In this document: in pieces, positions 15,731 through 24,017 of the stretch
Layout: each line of letters opens with the position of its first letter
How positions within the stretch are numbered: position 1 is the first letter of the stretch
Assembly: GCF_000214495.1 (NCBI RefSeq)
Contig: NZ_AFIJ01000011.1
Span: 1 to 37,253, forward strand
Direction: 5' to 3'
Length of the DNA: 37,253 bases
Source of the DNA: Megasphaera lornae
GTDB taxonomy: Bacteria > Bacillota > Negativicutes > Veillonellales > Megasphaeraceae
Notes under the pieces: generated by a model
The model's database searches: none
What the model was told of the DNA's origin: nothing
What the model saw: the letters and a program-made list of their open reading frames with translations, nothing else
Made by a program: the position numbers and the translations under genes

Positions 15731-17260
15731 TTACAACGGTATATTCCCGTGTTTTTTCTGCGGTCGGTCTTCCCGCTTGCTGCACAACATAGCCAACGCA
15801 TCAATCAGACGCGGGCGCGTTTCTTTCGGTTCAATAATACAATCGACATACCCATGTTCCGCAGCTTTATACGGCGTTTGAAATTCCTTTTCATATTCTT
15901 TTTTCTTTTCTTCTTTCTGCGGGTCATGACGGAAAATAATATTGGCCGCACCTTCCGCTCCCAATACGGCAATTTCCGCCATAGGCCAGGCAAATACCAT
16001 ATCGGCCCCCAAATTACGGCTGCACATACCGATATAGGCGCCTCCATACGCCTTTCGTACCACAACCGTCACCTTCGGAACCGTCGCCTCACAATACGCA
16101 TACAGCATTTTCGCCCCGTGACGAATAATCCCGCCATGTTCCTGGTCGGAACCGGGCAAAAATCCCGGCACATCCACAAATGTCACCAACGGAATATTAA
16201 ACGCATCACAATACCGAATAAACCGTGCAGCTTTAACAGAGGCGTCAATATCCAAGCACCCGGCTAAAAACTGCGGTTGATTGGCAATAATCCCCACCGT
16301 CTGTCCGTCCAAACGGGCAAACCCCGTAATCATATTGCGGGCATACGTTTCCATAATTTGAAACACCCGACCGTCATCCACACAAGCTTGAATGACTTCC
16401 AACATATCATACGAAGCATTGGCCTGATCCGGAATAATCGCATTCAGCCGTTCTTCTTGCCGATCGGCATCATCCGTCGGTTCTACATACGGCGCATCTT
16501 CCATATTATTTCCGGGAATAAAATCCAGGAGCGTTTTAATTTTTTCCATACAATCCGTTTCATTTTCACAGGCAAAATGCGTCACACCCGATACAGTACT
16601 GTGCGTCACCGCACCGCCCAGTTCTTCCGCCGTCACCTCTTCACCGATAACCGCCTTAATGACCGAAGGACCGGTAATAAACATATTCGACGTTTGTTTT
16701 ACCATAAAAACAAAATCCGTCAACGCCGGACTGTACACCGCACCTCCCGCGCACGGTCCCATAATGACGGAAATCTGAGGAATCACACCGGAAGCCTTCG
16801 TATTATTCATAAAAATAGCGCCGAATCCGGAAAGCGCATCAATACCTTCTTGGATACGCGCACCGCCGGAATCATTCATCCCGATCAGGGGAGCCCCCAT
16901 TTTCAACGCCATTTCCTGCACTTGGCAAATCTTTTTCGCATGCATTTCCCCCAAAGATCCGCCTTCCACTGTAAAATCTTCCGCATACGCATACACTAAC
17001 CGCCCATGTATATAACCATATCCCGTCACCACACCGTCACCGGGAATCTCTTTCTCCTGCATCCCGAAATTCGTGCAGCGATGATGAATAAACTGACTGA
17101 TTTCCGTAAAAGTACCGGCATCAAACAACAGATCCAGCCGTTCCCGTGCCGTATATTTTCCCCCGGCATGTTGCTTATCAATCCGTTTTTGACCGCCTCC
17201 CATAGCCAACGTCGCCAACTTCTGTTGCAACGCTTCCAGCTTCTCTTGATTGGTTGCCAT
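15731..17260 (-). CDS. mmdA: Methylmalonyl-CoA decarboxylase alpha subunit (carboxyltransferase)
   Basis: A 509-residue acyl-CoA carboxyltransferase with two crotonase-like halves, the same length as Veillonella MmdA and similar from end to end, including the C-terminus KKHGNIPL. It moves the carboxyl group of methylmalonyl-CoA to biotin on MmdC. Signatures are VEGGSLGEMHAKKI and NDSGGARIQEGIDALSG in the first half with the oxyanion loop MGPCAGGAVYSPALTDF, and DVPGFLPGSDQEHGGIIRHG and RKAYGGAYIGM in the second. Glutaconyl-CoA decarboxylase is less likely because that alpha subunit is longer. A carboxylase or transcarboxylase part is possible since the pump subunit is missing here. The upstream start has GGAGGTG before ATG. 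Confidence 0.9.
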   Translation of the reverse strand: MATNQEKLEALQQKLATLAMGGGQKRIDKQHAGGKYTARERLDLLFDAGTFTEISQFIHHRCTNFGMQEKEIPGDGVVTGYGYIHGRLVYAYAEDFTVEGGSLGEMHAKKICQVQEMALKMGAPLIGMNDSGGARIQEGIDALSGFGAIFMNNTKASGVIPQISVIMGPCAGGAVYSPALTDFVFMVKQTSNMFITGPSVIKAVIGEEVTAEELGGAVTHSTVSGVTHFACENETDCMEKIKTLLDFIPGNNMEDAPYVEPTDDADRQEERLNAIIPDQANASYDMLEVIQACVDDGRVFQIMETYARNMITGFARLDGQTVGIIANQPQFLAGCLDIDASVKAARFIRYCDAFNIPLVTFVDVPGFLPGSDQEHGGIIRHGAKMLYAYCEATVPKVTVVVRKAYGGAYIGMCSRNLGADMVFAWPMAEIAVLGAEGAANIIFRHDPQKEEKKKEYEKEFQTPYKAAEHGYVDCIIEPKETRPRLIDALAMLCSKREDRPQKKHGNIPL

Positions 17261-17295
17261 ATCTACACCTCCATGACGGCATATTTATACTATTA

Positions 17296-17325
17296 ATTAT
17301 ACCATAAACAAAATATAAATCCCAA
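17296..17325 (-). promoter_or_regulatory. Promoter of the mmd operon
   Basis: On the minus strand a perfect TATAAT (17296-17301) carries the extended -10 TGG directly upstream. TTGGGA lies 18 bases further up (17320-17325) as a partial -35 box. The leader is about 30 bases. Confidence 0.7.
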
Positions 17326-17372
17326 CGACCATATTGTAAACCATTTTATCTCATAACACATTAACTATGTGT

Positions 17373-17412
17373 AAAAAAGTAAAATCCTCGCGCCATCCGA
17401 CGATACGCGAGG
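17373..17412 (-). terminator. Terminator downstream of tRNA-Ser
   Basis: CCTCGCG (17386-17392) pairs with CGCGAGG (17406-17412), and the minus strand continues with an interrupted T-run (17373-17384). It is about 60 bases beyond the tRNA 3' end. A weaker inverted repeat (AACG.TCCG with CGGAACGTT, about 17437-17469) lies in between. Confidence 0.7.
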
Positions 17413-17474
17413 TCACCAACACCGAACAAAAAAACGAACGCTCCGAAACAGCACCTGTACGGAACGTTGAAATA

Positions 17475-17563
17475 TGGCGGAAAGGGTGGGATTCGAACCC
17501 ACGGTGCGTTGCCGCATCACTAGTTTTCAAGACTAGCTCCTTAAACCACTCGGACACCTTTCC
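17475..17563 (-). tRNA. tRNA-Ser (anticodon UGA)
   Basis: An 89-base class II tRNA with CCA encoded. The acceptor stem GGAAAGG pairs with CCTTTCC, then GCCA. The anticodon arm CTAGT-CTTGAAA-ACTAG gives anticodon TGA, reading UCN serine codons. A long variable arm (TGCGGCAACGCA type) and the TTCGAATC loop are present, as expected for serine. Confidence 0.97.
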
Positions 17564-17574
17564 ACAATGTGTAC

Positions 17575-17603
17575 ATTATAGCAAATGTCCTATACACCGT
17601 CAA
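17575..17603 (-). promoter_or_regulatory. Promoter of tRNA-Ser
   Basis: On the minus strand TTGACG (17598-17603) is followed after 17 bases by TATAAT (17575-17580), about 12 bases before the mature tRNA 5' end. A second TTGACT lies just upstream. Confidence 0.88.
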
Positions 17604-17688
17604 GTCAACCATAAAGCGGTCCTGCCGCTACATCGCGTTATGACGGTATAGGAAATCTTCTTTGCCTATATGCGGGTATCACCTCCTT

Positions 17689-18435
17689 TTACTTCCTAAA
17701 TATAAACAAATATTCGTGTGCAATGAGCAAAAAATTATATTTCACACTATTGGTTTTCCAATACCCCGTTGCTTTACAATTATGCTGCTCTTTGATTACC
17801 AGTTCCTTAAGCTTAAATCCGGCGCTCTGAAATAGTTTCATGACCTCAAAGGACATGGGGATCATATGCCCCTTTTGCCGAGTATCACCCATAAGGACGG
17901 CACAAAATTTATCTTTTTTTAAAACGCGGTAACTTTCGGCAGCCACGTCACGCATGGCGATAAGAAAATCTTTCACTTTTAAATGCGACAAATCCGCTTC
18001 AATATCTTCACTGTACTTAATAATATCGGCATAAGGAGGATGCGTACAAATAAGGTCGATACTGTTATCCTTAATAAAATCCAACGTACGGGCATCCCCC
18101 TTATAAAGATACACCTTGCCGTTCGCACCGCTGTGCTCAAAATTTATTTTTTCTCGGCACCTTGCCAAGGCCGTCTCATTAACATCTACGCCGATTATAT
18201 TTCTATTAAGCAATTTGGCTTCTACAAGGGTAGTGCCGCCGCCGGCAAATTGATCCAATACCAAATCATTTTCCTCGGAATATCGCAGCAAAATATTACG
18301 AGGAATATACGGCGACCAATTTCCTCTCCATTTTGCATCGTGAGTTGCCCAATCTCCGCGTTTAGGAAAAGACCAATGTGTTGTCATTTCCAATTCAAAA
18401 TCGTCAGGCTCCCATTTTACTATTTTCTTTCCCAT
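17689..18435 (-). CDS. DNA methyltransferase, third gene of the DpnII-type system
   Basis: A 248-residue S-adenosylmethionine-dependent DNA methylase. The AdoMet motif LDQFAGGGTTLVEAKLL (about residues 60-76) comes first and the catalytic motif THPPYADIIKYSED (about 134-147) second. This order differs from DpnA of the classical DpnII system, where DPPY precedes the AdoMet motif, and the catalytic tetrad is HPPY rather than DPPY or SPPY. It could be an adenine-N6 or cytosine-N4 enzyme. It overlaps the restriction gene by one base (TAATG), so it belongs to the same system, perhaps as a second protective methylase. The DNA is AT-rich like the rest of the operon. Confidence 0.85.
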   Translation of the reverse strand: MGKKIVKWEPDDFELEMTTHWSFPKRGDWATHDAKWRGNWSPYIPRNILLRYSEENDLVLDQFAGGGTTLVEAKLLNRNIIGVDVNETALARCREKINFEHSGANGKVYLYKGDARTLDFIKDNSIDLICTHPPYADIIKYSEDIEADLSHLKVKDFLIAMRDVAAESYRVLKKDKFCAVLMGDTRQKGHMIPMSFEVMKLFQSAGFKLKELVIKEQHNCKATGYWKTNSVKYNFLLIAHEYLFIFRK

Positions 18436-19316
18436 TATTTAAAAACCTCGTTCATTATACCGTTTTCCAAATCTTTAATATTATAAATATGTTGCATTAC
18501 ATCAAAGGTTTCTTCAAGATTATGACGGGCGCTTGTCCATCCCTTGCCGTCCGTAAACCAAACAAAAGTAAAGCCCTTAATTCTTTCACTCTCCCAAGCA
18601 AGTGTTTTATAGCTGCGTGCCGTTTCATTTAATTTACTGCCGCCACTGCCATAAAAATTCGTTTCAATTCCATAAATCATATGCGGTGTTTTAACCACAA
18701 AATCAAACCGTTTTTCCATTTTTCCTTGATTAGAAATTGCCGATAAATCGATCTGCCACTTATCTGTAATTTGATGAATATAAATTTCTTTAAAATAATT
18801 TACCTCTTTTATAAAACCCGCTTTTTGAATAAACCTTTCCACGACATTTTCCATAAGATGTCCGCCGCGATTTTTGCGACCATTAGAATCAAGCCCGGTT
18901 TCCACACCGGTAACATAATCCACAAGATTATTAATAATATGATGTTCCAATAGATCAAACAATCCGGTATGCTCCATAAAATAAACATACTGTTCACCGC
19001 AAATATCCATATCGGTAGAATATTTCCGTATATCAAATTGATACAAATGCCCGCCATTTTCATCTTGACAATATATTTCATTCACTCTTACCGCTAAAAG
19101 CAACGGAATACACTGTAAAACTTCGGGATATTTCCTAATCAGTATTTTAAAATCTTCTGCAATATTTTTTGAACCGATAAGTGAGTTGAGAATATTCAAC
19201 GCAACCTTAATGCCGGTAACATTCCGATGTACTTTATTAAAATCAATATAATACCCATAATCAGCAATACTGTCACGAAATCCTAATAACCATGTATTAA
19301 AATCCCTCTTTTTCAT
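18435..19316 (-). CDS. dpnII: DpnII/MboI-type restriction endonuclease (GATC)
   Basis: A 293-residue type II restriction enzyme that matches DpnII of Streptococcus pneumoniae along most of its length: KVALNILNSLIGSKNIAEDF (about residues 40-59), NNLVDYVTGVETGLDSNGRK (about 145-164), RFDFVVKTP and ETNFYGSGGSKLNETARSYK (about 235-254). The family cuts unmethylated GATC, and the acidic residues of the last two blocks are where the catalytic site is expected. The start at 19316 has AGGAGA upstream; an ATG six codons earlier overlaps this ribosome site. It lies between the two methylase genes, 81 bases after dam. No disruption is visible, so it should be active. Confidence 0.92.
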   Translation of the reverse strand: MKKRDFNTWLLGFRDSIADYGYYIDFNKVHRNVTGIKVALNILNSLIGSKNIAEDFKILIRKYPEVLQCIPLLLAVRVNEIYCQDENGGHLYQFDIRKYSTDMDICGEQYVYFMEHTGLFDLLEHHIINNLVDYVTGVETGLDSNGRKNRGGHLMENVVERFIQKAGFIKEVNYFKEIYIHQITDKWQIDLSAISNQGKMEKRFDFVVKTPHMIYGIETNFYGSGGSKLNETARSYKTLAWESERIKGFTFVWFTDGKGWTSARHNLEETFDVMQHIYNIKDLENGIMNEVFK

Positions 19317-19397
19317 GTATTTTCTCCTCTGCATGAATTTTTCGGCACTACCGCCTATATGCAGTCTTGCCCGACAAAAACGGAATACTTGCGCTCC

Positions 19398-20468
19398 TTA
19401 AAAATTCGATATAAGGAGTTCTTTAATCTTCCCTCTGGATGCGCCCTTGCAATTAATCATTCTTGTTGCTTCAACTCTCTTGATATTATGTGCAGAGTAA
19501 ATATCATCAAAAAAATTATCCTCTGCATCGAAATTCTTAGGATCCGAATTACTGATGAGCAACTTTGCCCCTCTTCCGTGCATTTCATCAACAAACCTTG
19601 CCAACTCTTTTTGACTGTCGTCATTAAACAAATTTTCCGTATAGGCCGTAAAACTTGCCGTATCGGTAAGAGGACGATACGGCGGATCAAAATATACAAA
19701 AGTATGTTCATCAATAAAATCTTTTGAACGTCTGTAATCTCCGCAAACAATAGTAACCTTTTGTAATTTCCGTGCTAATGCACGAAGATTGCTTTCATCA
19801 CAAATTAAAGGATTCTTATACGCTCCCATAGGAACATTAAACTCTCCCTTTTTATTGACACGAAATAAGCCGTTAAAGCAAGTTTTATTAAGAAATATCA
19901 TTAATGCCGCTTTTTCAACACTATCCGTCCCGCGGTCACTAATTTTTAACGCATTAAACCTCGCTCTCTTTGCCGAATAATAGCCTTTACGTTTATCCGG
20001 CGCCATCGGTATAAACGCTTCCTGCATCGTATACAACATCCTAACCAACTCATCAACAGTATCTCTAATCCGGGAATACGCATTAATAAGTTCCGCATTA
20101 ATATCACTGATATAAACTTCTTCCAACTCATATTTACTCAATATATCAAAAAGAACGGCCCCGCCGCCGACAAACGGTTCCGCATATTTCTTAATACCGT
20201 CCTTTTCAAAAGGATAATACTTTGCTATCTCTCGAAGAAGTTGTCCTTTTCCGCCGGCCCATTTTAAAAACGGTTTAATCATTTTTCCCGTTTTTTTGTC
20301 GTTTTGTATACATCCTGATTCTATCGGTTTTTCAGCAGTAACCGGAATAATCCACGTATTACCTGCCATGGTTGCCTGATGAATTTTATGTTCGGCACAA
20401 AGAACAGTAACTCGTTTTTGTGAAATTTCCCATTTATCCGCAGCTTCTTTGGCGGACATATATTCCAT
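19398..20468 (-). CDS. dam: HTH-fused Dam-type adenine methyltransferase (GATC)
   Basis: A 356-residue protein with two parts. Residues 1 to about 65 form a helix-turn-helix domain of excisionase or MerR-like type (MSAKEAADKWEISQKRVTVL, then a wing with TWIIPV). Residues 68-356 are a D12-class adenine-N6 methylase with motif X FLKWAGGKGQLL, motif I AEPFVGGGAVLFDIL and catalytic DPPYRPLTDTASF. The Dam family methylates adenine in GATC, protecting against the DpnII-like nuclease in the same operon. The added HTH may regulate the operon or help DNA binding; this is inference. AAGGAGA precedes the ATG at 20468; AT-rich codon use sets it apart from flanking genes. Confidence 0.9.
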   Translation of the reverse strand: MEYMSAKEAADKWEISQKRVTVLCAEHKIHQATMAGNTWIIPVTAEKPIESGCIQNDKKTGKMIKPFLKWAGGKGQLLREIAKYYPFEKDGIKKYAEPFVGGGAVLFDILSKYELEEVYISDINAELINAYSRIRDTVDELVRMLYTMQEAFIPMAPDKRKGYYSAKRARFNALKISDRGTDSVEKAALMIFLNKTCFNGLFRVNKKGEFNVPMGAYKNPLICDESNLRALARKLQKVTIVCGDYRRSKDFIDEHTFVYFDPPYRPLTDTASFTAYTENLFNDDSQKELARFVDEMHGRGAKLLISNSDPKNFDAEDNFFDDIYSAHNIKRVEATRMINCKGASRGKIKELLISNF

Positions 20469-20527
20469 AACAAGGTCTCCTTTTTAATTATGTTATTCTA
20501 TTCCGCTTTCAAAATACTACCCGCGTT

Positions 20528-20558
20528 ATTATATTCAGATTCGACTATCGGTATTCAA
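20528..20558 (-). promoter_or_regulatory. Possible promoter of the restriction-modification operon
   Basis: On the minus strand TATAAT (20528-20533) has TTGAAT (20553-20558) upstream, with a spacing of 19 bases that is longer than ideal. The leader of about 55 bases is AT-rich. This is the region an HTH-Dam regulator might bind. Confidence 0.4.
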
Positions 20559-20602
20559 GTCTGTCGACCGTAATGTTCCGAATGCGTTTTCCGGTTTCCC
20601 TA

Positions 20603-21739
20603 TCATATGCCGTTCTCCGATGATTTGGACCCTTGCGCACTTTCCCGACGGGTATGAAAAAAATGCGGTGCATCGCCCCATTTTCCGAATCCCACCACAT
20701 CCCCTACAGAAGCTACCCGAGCTTGTAAGCAATGACGACATTGCTGCGGATTTTCATCGACACACGGTTTATTGTCGTACAGTACATATTGCGGTCTGAA
20801 TTTCGGCAATGTCACAATAGGCATTAGCACATTGGCGCCGGCTTTTAATCCCAATTCCCGACCTAAGGGATGCAAGGCTTGTAAAGCCGTGGTAGCCGCA
20901 ATATTTACATCCGGCAACACCAATCGCGTAACGGCAATCATATTCAGTCCCAGCCGCAGGCGTCGCCGTTTTTCCGCCTCGGAATCCAAGCCGGCTTGCA
21001 GGACTTCCTTGCCTACAGGCGTATTATGATGCACGACATACGGACCCATGCCGATCATATCAATGTCCATTTGTTGATAAAATAAAATATCGTCCACCAA
21101 ATCGTCCAAGGTCTGTCCGGGCAAGCCGATCATATCTCCCGTCCCTACTTGGTAGCCGATGCGCCGCAAGGTTTGCAAACATTGTTTCCGTACCTGCCAC
21201 ACATGGTGTCCGTCTTGCGGATGCAAGGTCGCATATAATGCGGGATTACCGGTTTCAATGCGCAATAAATAGCGATGTGCGCCGGCCGCAAACCACCGTT
21301 CATACGCCCGGTCTTCCTGTTCACCCACGCAAAGGGTAATCCCCAATTCGCCGTGACTCAAGGTTTTTATATCCCGAATGAGGCCTTCCACATAGGTAAT
21401 AAATTCTTCATCCTGCCGTTCTCCCGACTGTAAGGTAATGGAGCCGTATTGATTGCGATAGGTCCAGTCCGCCATAGAGAGAATATCTTCCCGTTCCGTG
21501 CGAAATCGTTTCACCGATGTATTGCCGCGACGAATACCGCAATACCGGCAATTTTTTATACATTCATTGGAAAACTCAATCAGCCCCCGATAATATACCA
21601 CGGCGCCCACATTCCGCACCTTGACGTCATACGCCGCCGCATACAAGGCTTGACACAAGTCGGGGTCCGTCCAGGACAATAATGTACGTAAATCTTGCCG
21701 CGTCTTATGTTTTTTATATAAAATATCCGTCCTTCCCAT
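20603..21739 (-). CDS. hydE: [FeFe]-hydrogenase maturation radical SAM enzyme HydE
   Basis: A 378-residue radical S-adenosylmethionine enzyme that helps build the dithiomethylamine/iron part of the [FeFe]-hydrogenase H cluster, with HydF and HydG. The radical SAM cysteines Cys60, Cys64 and Cys67 are in SNECIKNCRYCGIRR. A second cysteine group near the C-terminus, Cys326, Cys334 and Cys337 (C-x7-C-x2-C), matches the accessory cluster site of Thermotoga HydE. Further motifs are ITLQSGERQDEEF, LRIETGNPALYATLHP and GDMIGLPGQTLDDLVDDI. hydF, hydG and the hydrogenase are not in the window. AAAGGAAAGG precedes the ATG. The gene lies upstream of the restriction-modification operon with the same orientation; no terminator is obvious between them. 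Confidence 0.92.
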   Translation of the reverse strand: MGRTDILYKKHKTRQDLRTLLSWTDPDLCQALYAAAYDVKVRNVGAVVYYRGLIEFSNECIKNCRYCGIRRGNTSVKRFRTEREDILSMADWTYRNQYGSITLQSGERQDEEFITYVEGLIRDIKTLSHGELGITLCVGEQEDRAYERWFAAGAHRYLLRIETGNPALYATLHPQDGHHVWQVRKQCLQTLRRIGYQVGTGDMIGLPGQTLDDLVDDILFYQQMDIDMIGMGPYVVHHNTPVGKEVLQAGLDSEAEKRRRLRLGLNMIAVTRLVLPDVNIAATTALQALHPLGRELGLKAGANVLMPIVTLPKFRPQYVLYDNKPCVDENPQQCRHCLQARVASVGDVVGFGKWGDAPHFFHTRRESAQGSKSSENGI

Positions 21740-21858
21740 CCGTCGTTTCCTTTCCTTTCTATGTTCCTTCTATGGTACACCTTCTACCGCCTCTTTGTAT
21801 AGTCACATTCTCCGCAGAGGTACACGCATCGGCATACTGTAAACGGCAGTCGGTGCAT

Positions 21859-21898
21859 AAAAAAAGCAGTTCATCTTAACCGCATGAACTGCTTTTTT
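21859..21898 (-). terminator. Terminator of uppP
   Basis: An A-run plus GCAGTTCAT (ending at 21874) pairs with ATGAACTGC plus a T-run (21884-21898). The A and T runs make it usable on both strands. It lies 45 bases after the uppP stop. Confidence 0.92.
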
Positions 21899-21942
21899 CT
21901 CATTCTTTATGCTTCAAACCGCCCTGTTCCGCCGACCGTCTT

Positions 21943-22773
21943 TTACGTCAGTATAAAGAAATACAGTAAGGAAATCAGCGCTACTAAAAACCGATAATAC
22001 GCAAAGGAAGCCAGTGTTGAACGATTTAAAAATTTTAAAAACCAAAGTACCGATATATAGGCGACAAAGAAGGCCACTACAAAACCGATGACAATCATCA
22101 GCAAATCATTCCCGCTCAGCAGGGAAAGGCTTTTGATTAAGTCGAAGCAGCAGGCGACGATCATAACCGGGACGGCAATGATAAAAGAAAAATCGGCCGC
22201 CGCTTTACGACTGATACCCAAAAACAGGCCGCCCGCCAAGGTGGAGCCGGAGCGGGAAAAGCCCGGCCACAGGGCAAAAATTTGAAACATGCCCACAAAA
22301 AAGGCCTGCACCAGGGTCATGTGCTGTACGTCCCGGCATACGGTGCGTACATGTGCTTTTTCCGCCGCCAACATCACGATACCGCCCGCGATCAGGCCGA
22401 TAATAACGGTTCCCGGCGAAAATAAATAGGTTTTAATGGCATGATGTGCAAAAAATCCGATAATCATTACGGGGATAATGCCGACGCCGACATGCGCCAA
22501 CGTAAGTCCCGTATCACGGCGCAGCCAATTTTCACGCCGTAACAAGTGTAAGCAGCGATATTGTTGCAACATGCGCCAAAAGGTCGCTTTATAAATAACC
22601 AACACGGAAAGAATGGCCCCTAATTGAATGAATACTTCAAATACGGTAGACCGCGGGCCTGTAAACCCCAGCCAATCTCCGACTAAAATCATATGCCCCG
22701 TCGAAGATACCGGCAAATATTCGGTAAGTCCTTCTACAATCCCCAGAATCACCGCAATAATCGAGTCATGCAT
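21943..22773 (-). CDS. uppP: Undecaprenyl-diphosphate phosphatase
   Basis: A 276-residue integral membrane phosphatase (BacA family) that dephosphorylates undecaprenyl pyrophosphate so the lipid can be reused for cell wall synthesis; overexpression gives bacitracin resistance. The two family motifs are present: GLTEYLPVSSTGHMILVGD (residues 15-33) and PGFSRSGSTLAGGLFLGISR, which bear the catalytic Glu, His, Ser and Arg residues. About eight hydrophobic helices are visible, ending in VALISLLYFFIL. AAAGGAG precedes the ATG at 22773. It is probably transcribed alone from an extended -10 promoter. Confidence 0.95.
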   Translation of the reverse strand: MHDSIIAVILGIVEGLTEYLPVSSTGHMILVGDWLGFTGPRSTVFEVFIQLGAILSVLVIYKATFWRMLQQYRCLHLLRRENWLRRDTGLTLAHVGVGIIPVMIIGFFAHHAIKTYLFSPGTVIIGLIAGGIVMLAAEKAHVRTVCRDVQHMTLVQAFFVGMFQIFALWPGFSRSGSTLAGGLFLGISRKAAADFSFIIAVPVMIVACCFDLIKSLSLLSGNDLLMIVIGFVVAFFVAYISVLWFLKFLNRSTLASFAYYRFLVALISLLYFFILT

Positions 22774-22815
22774 ACTTTTTAACTCCTTTATATTCCAATA
22801 TCAAGATACTCCGCC

Positions 22816-22821
22816 ATTATA
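22816..22821 (-). promoter_or_regulatory. Extended -10 promoter of uppP
   Basis: A perfect TATAAT on the minus strand with TGG directly upstream, 43 bases before the uppP start. The -35 region is only a T-run, which overlaps the glpX terminator. Confidence 0.6.
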
Positions 22822-22837
22822 CCACAGCAATCGGGAG

Positions 22838-22874
22838 AAAAAAAGTAATCGTGCCGGGGGATGGCTTACTTTTT
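22838..22874 (-). terminator. Terminator of glpX
   Basis: AAAAAGTAA and TTACTTTTT form a nine-pair AT-rich stem around a GC-rich loop, with the minus strand ending in T's. It lies 37 bases after the glpX stop. Confidence 0.55.
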
Positions 22875-22910
22875 ATGACGTGCCGTTTTGTTTTTCCGCC
22901 ACCCGACCGC

Positions 22911-23876
22911 CTAAAAATGCACGCGCCATTTCGCGTTTTTATCAAAGCGATGAAAGGTATCAATTACGCGAATCGTGCCGCTCTTATACCGCATCACGAC
23001 GGACATGGTCCGCGCACCGCCGCCGAAGTATTGAATGCCCCGCAACAACGGCGTATTCGTAATGGCCGTTGCCGAAAAAATACAATCATCACCTTTGACC
23101 AAATCGTCAATGGTCAGCACCGTGTTCACATCGCGAATCCCCATCGCCGCACAACGTTGCCGTTCCGCTTCCGTGTAGGGAATCAGCCGCGCCTGCATGT
23201 CTCCGCCCAGGCATTTCAAAGCGGCCGCCGCCAATACGCCTTCCGGGGCGCCGCCGATGCCCATCAGCAGATGCACCCCCGAACCTTCAATCCCGATATC
23301 CACCGCCGGGGAAACATCGCCGTCCGTAATTAATTTGATGCGGGCGCCCGCCTCGCGACATTGCCGAATCATCTCCGCATGTCTTTCCCGATCCAGTATG
23401 ACCACCGTCAGATCGTCAATACTGCGTTCCAAACCTTCCGCTACGCGTCGCAAATTCTCCGCAATCGGCAAGTTTAAGTCAATCCGCCCCTTGGCGCGCG
23501 GTCCGACACACAACTTTTCCATATACATATCCGGCGCATGTAACAGATTGCCTTTGCCGGCAATCGCGATTACCGCAATCGAGCCGTCCTGTCCTTTAGC
23601 CGTTAAATTGGTGCCTTCCAACGGATCCACCGCAATATCCACCGGCGTGCCTCCGGCACCGACTTTTTCGCCGATATACAGCATGGGAGCCGCATCCATT
23701 TCCCCTTCCCCGATGACCACCGTGCCGTCAATGGGTACGCCTGCTAAAACAGCATGCATGCCGTCTACCGCCAATTGGTCCGAAGCCGCCTTGTTACCCT
23801 TGCCCATCAGGCGCCCCGCGCGGATAGCGGCCGCTTCCGTAACGCGTACAAATTCTAAGGTCAACAGTCGATCCAT
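22911..23876 (-). CDS. glpX: Fructose-1,6-bisphosphatase, class II
   Basis: A 321-residue GlpX-type phosphatase that hydrolyses fructose 1,6-bisphosphate in gluconeogenesis, needed by an organism growing on lactate. The metal and substrate motifs are VVIGEGEMDAAPMLYIGE (about residues 53-70) and VDPLEGTNLTAKG (about 84-96), followed by MGIGGAPEGVLAAAALKCLGG. The length is as usual for the family. Start 23876 is chosen over an ATG two codons earlier because AAGGAGGG touches that first ATG. It is transcribed toward uppP but a hairpin lies between them. Confidence 0.93.
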   Translation of the reverse strand: MDRLLTLEFVRVTEAAAIRAGRLMGKGNKAASDQLAVDGMHAVLAGVPIDGTVVIGEGEMDAAPMLYIGEKVGAGGTPVDIAVDPLEGTNLTAKGQDGSIAVIAIAGKGNLLHAPDMYMEKLCVGPRAKGRIDLNLPIAENLRRVAEGLERSIDDLTVVILDRERHAEMIRQCREAGARIKLITDGDVSPAVDIGIEGSGVHLLMGIGGAPEGVLAAAALKCLGGDMQARLIPYTEAERQRCAAMGIRDVNTVLTIDDLVKGDDCIFSATAITNTPLLRGIQYFGGGARTMSVVMRYKSGTIRVIDTFHRFDKNAKWRVHF

Positions 23877-23957
23877 AACCATCCCTCCTTATACGAAAAA
23901 ATATCTTTATATACAAAATTCTATGCCCTCCGACCGATTTCCTTTTATCAATTGCAA

Positions 23958-24001
23958 CAAAAAAGCACGCCTGTATTGTCCTGCCGACAAAAGGGCGTGC
24001 T
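23958..24001 (-). terminator. Terminator of serS
   Basis: AGCACGCC (23964-23971) pairs with GGCGTGCT (23994-24001), followed on the minus strand by a seven-base T-run. It is 16 bases after the serS stop and ends the serine operon. Confidence 0.88.
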
Positions 24002-24017
24002 TATGGAGGATGTTTGC

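Noticed and set aside
16277-16999. 240-codon open frame on the plus strand
   Set aside because: Antisense to mmdA, with a biased His/Arg/Ile content typical of reverse-strand shadows.
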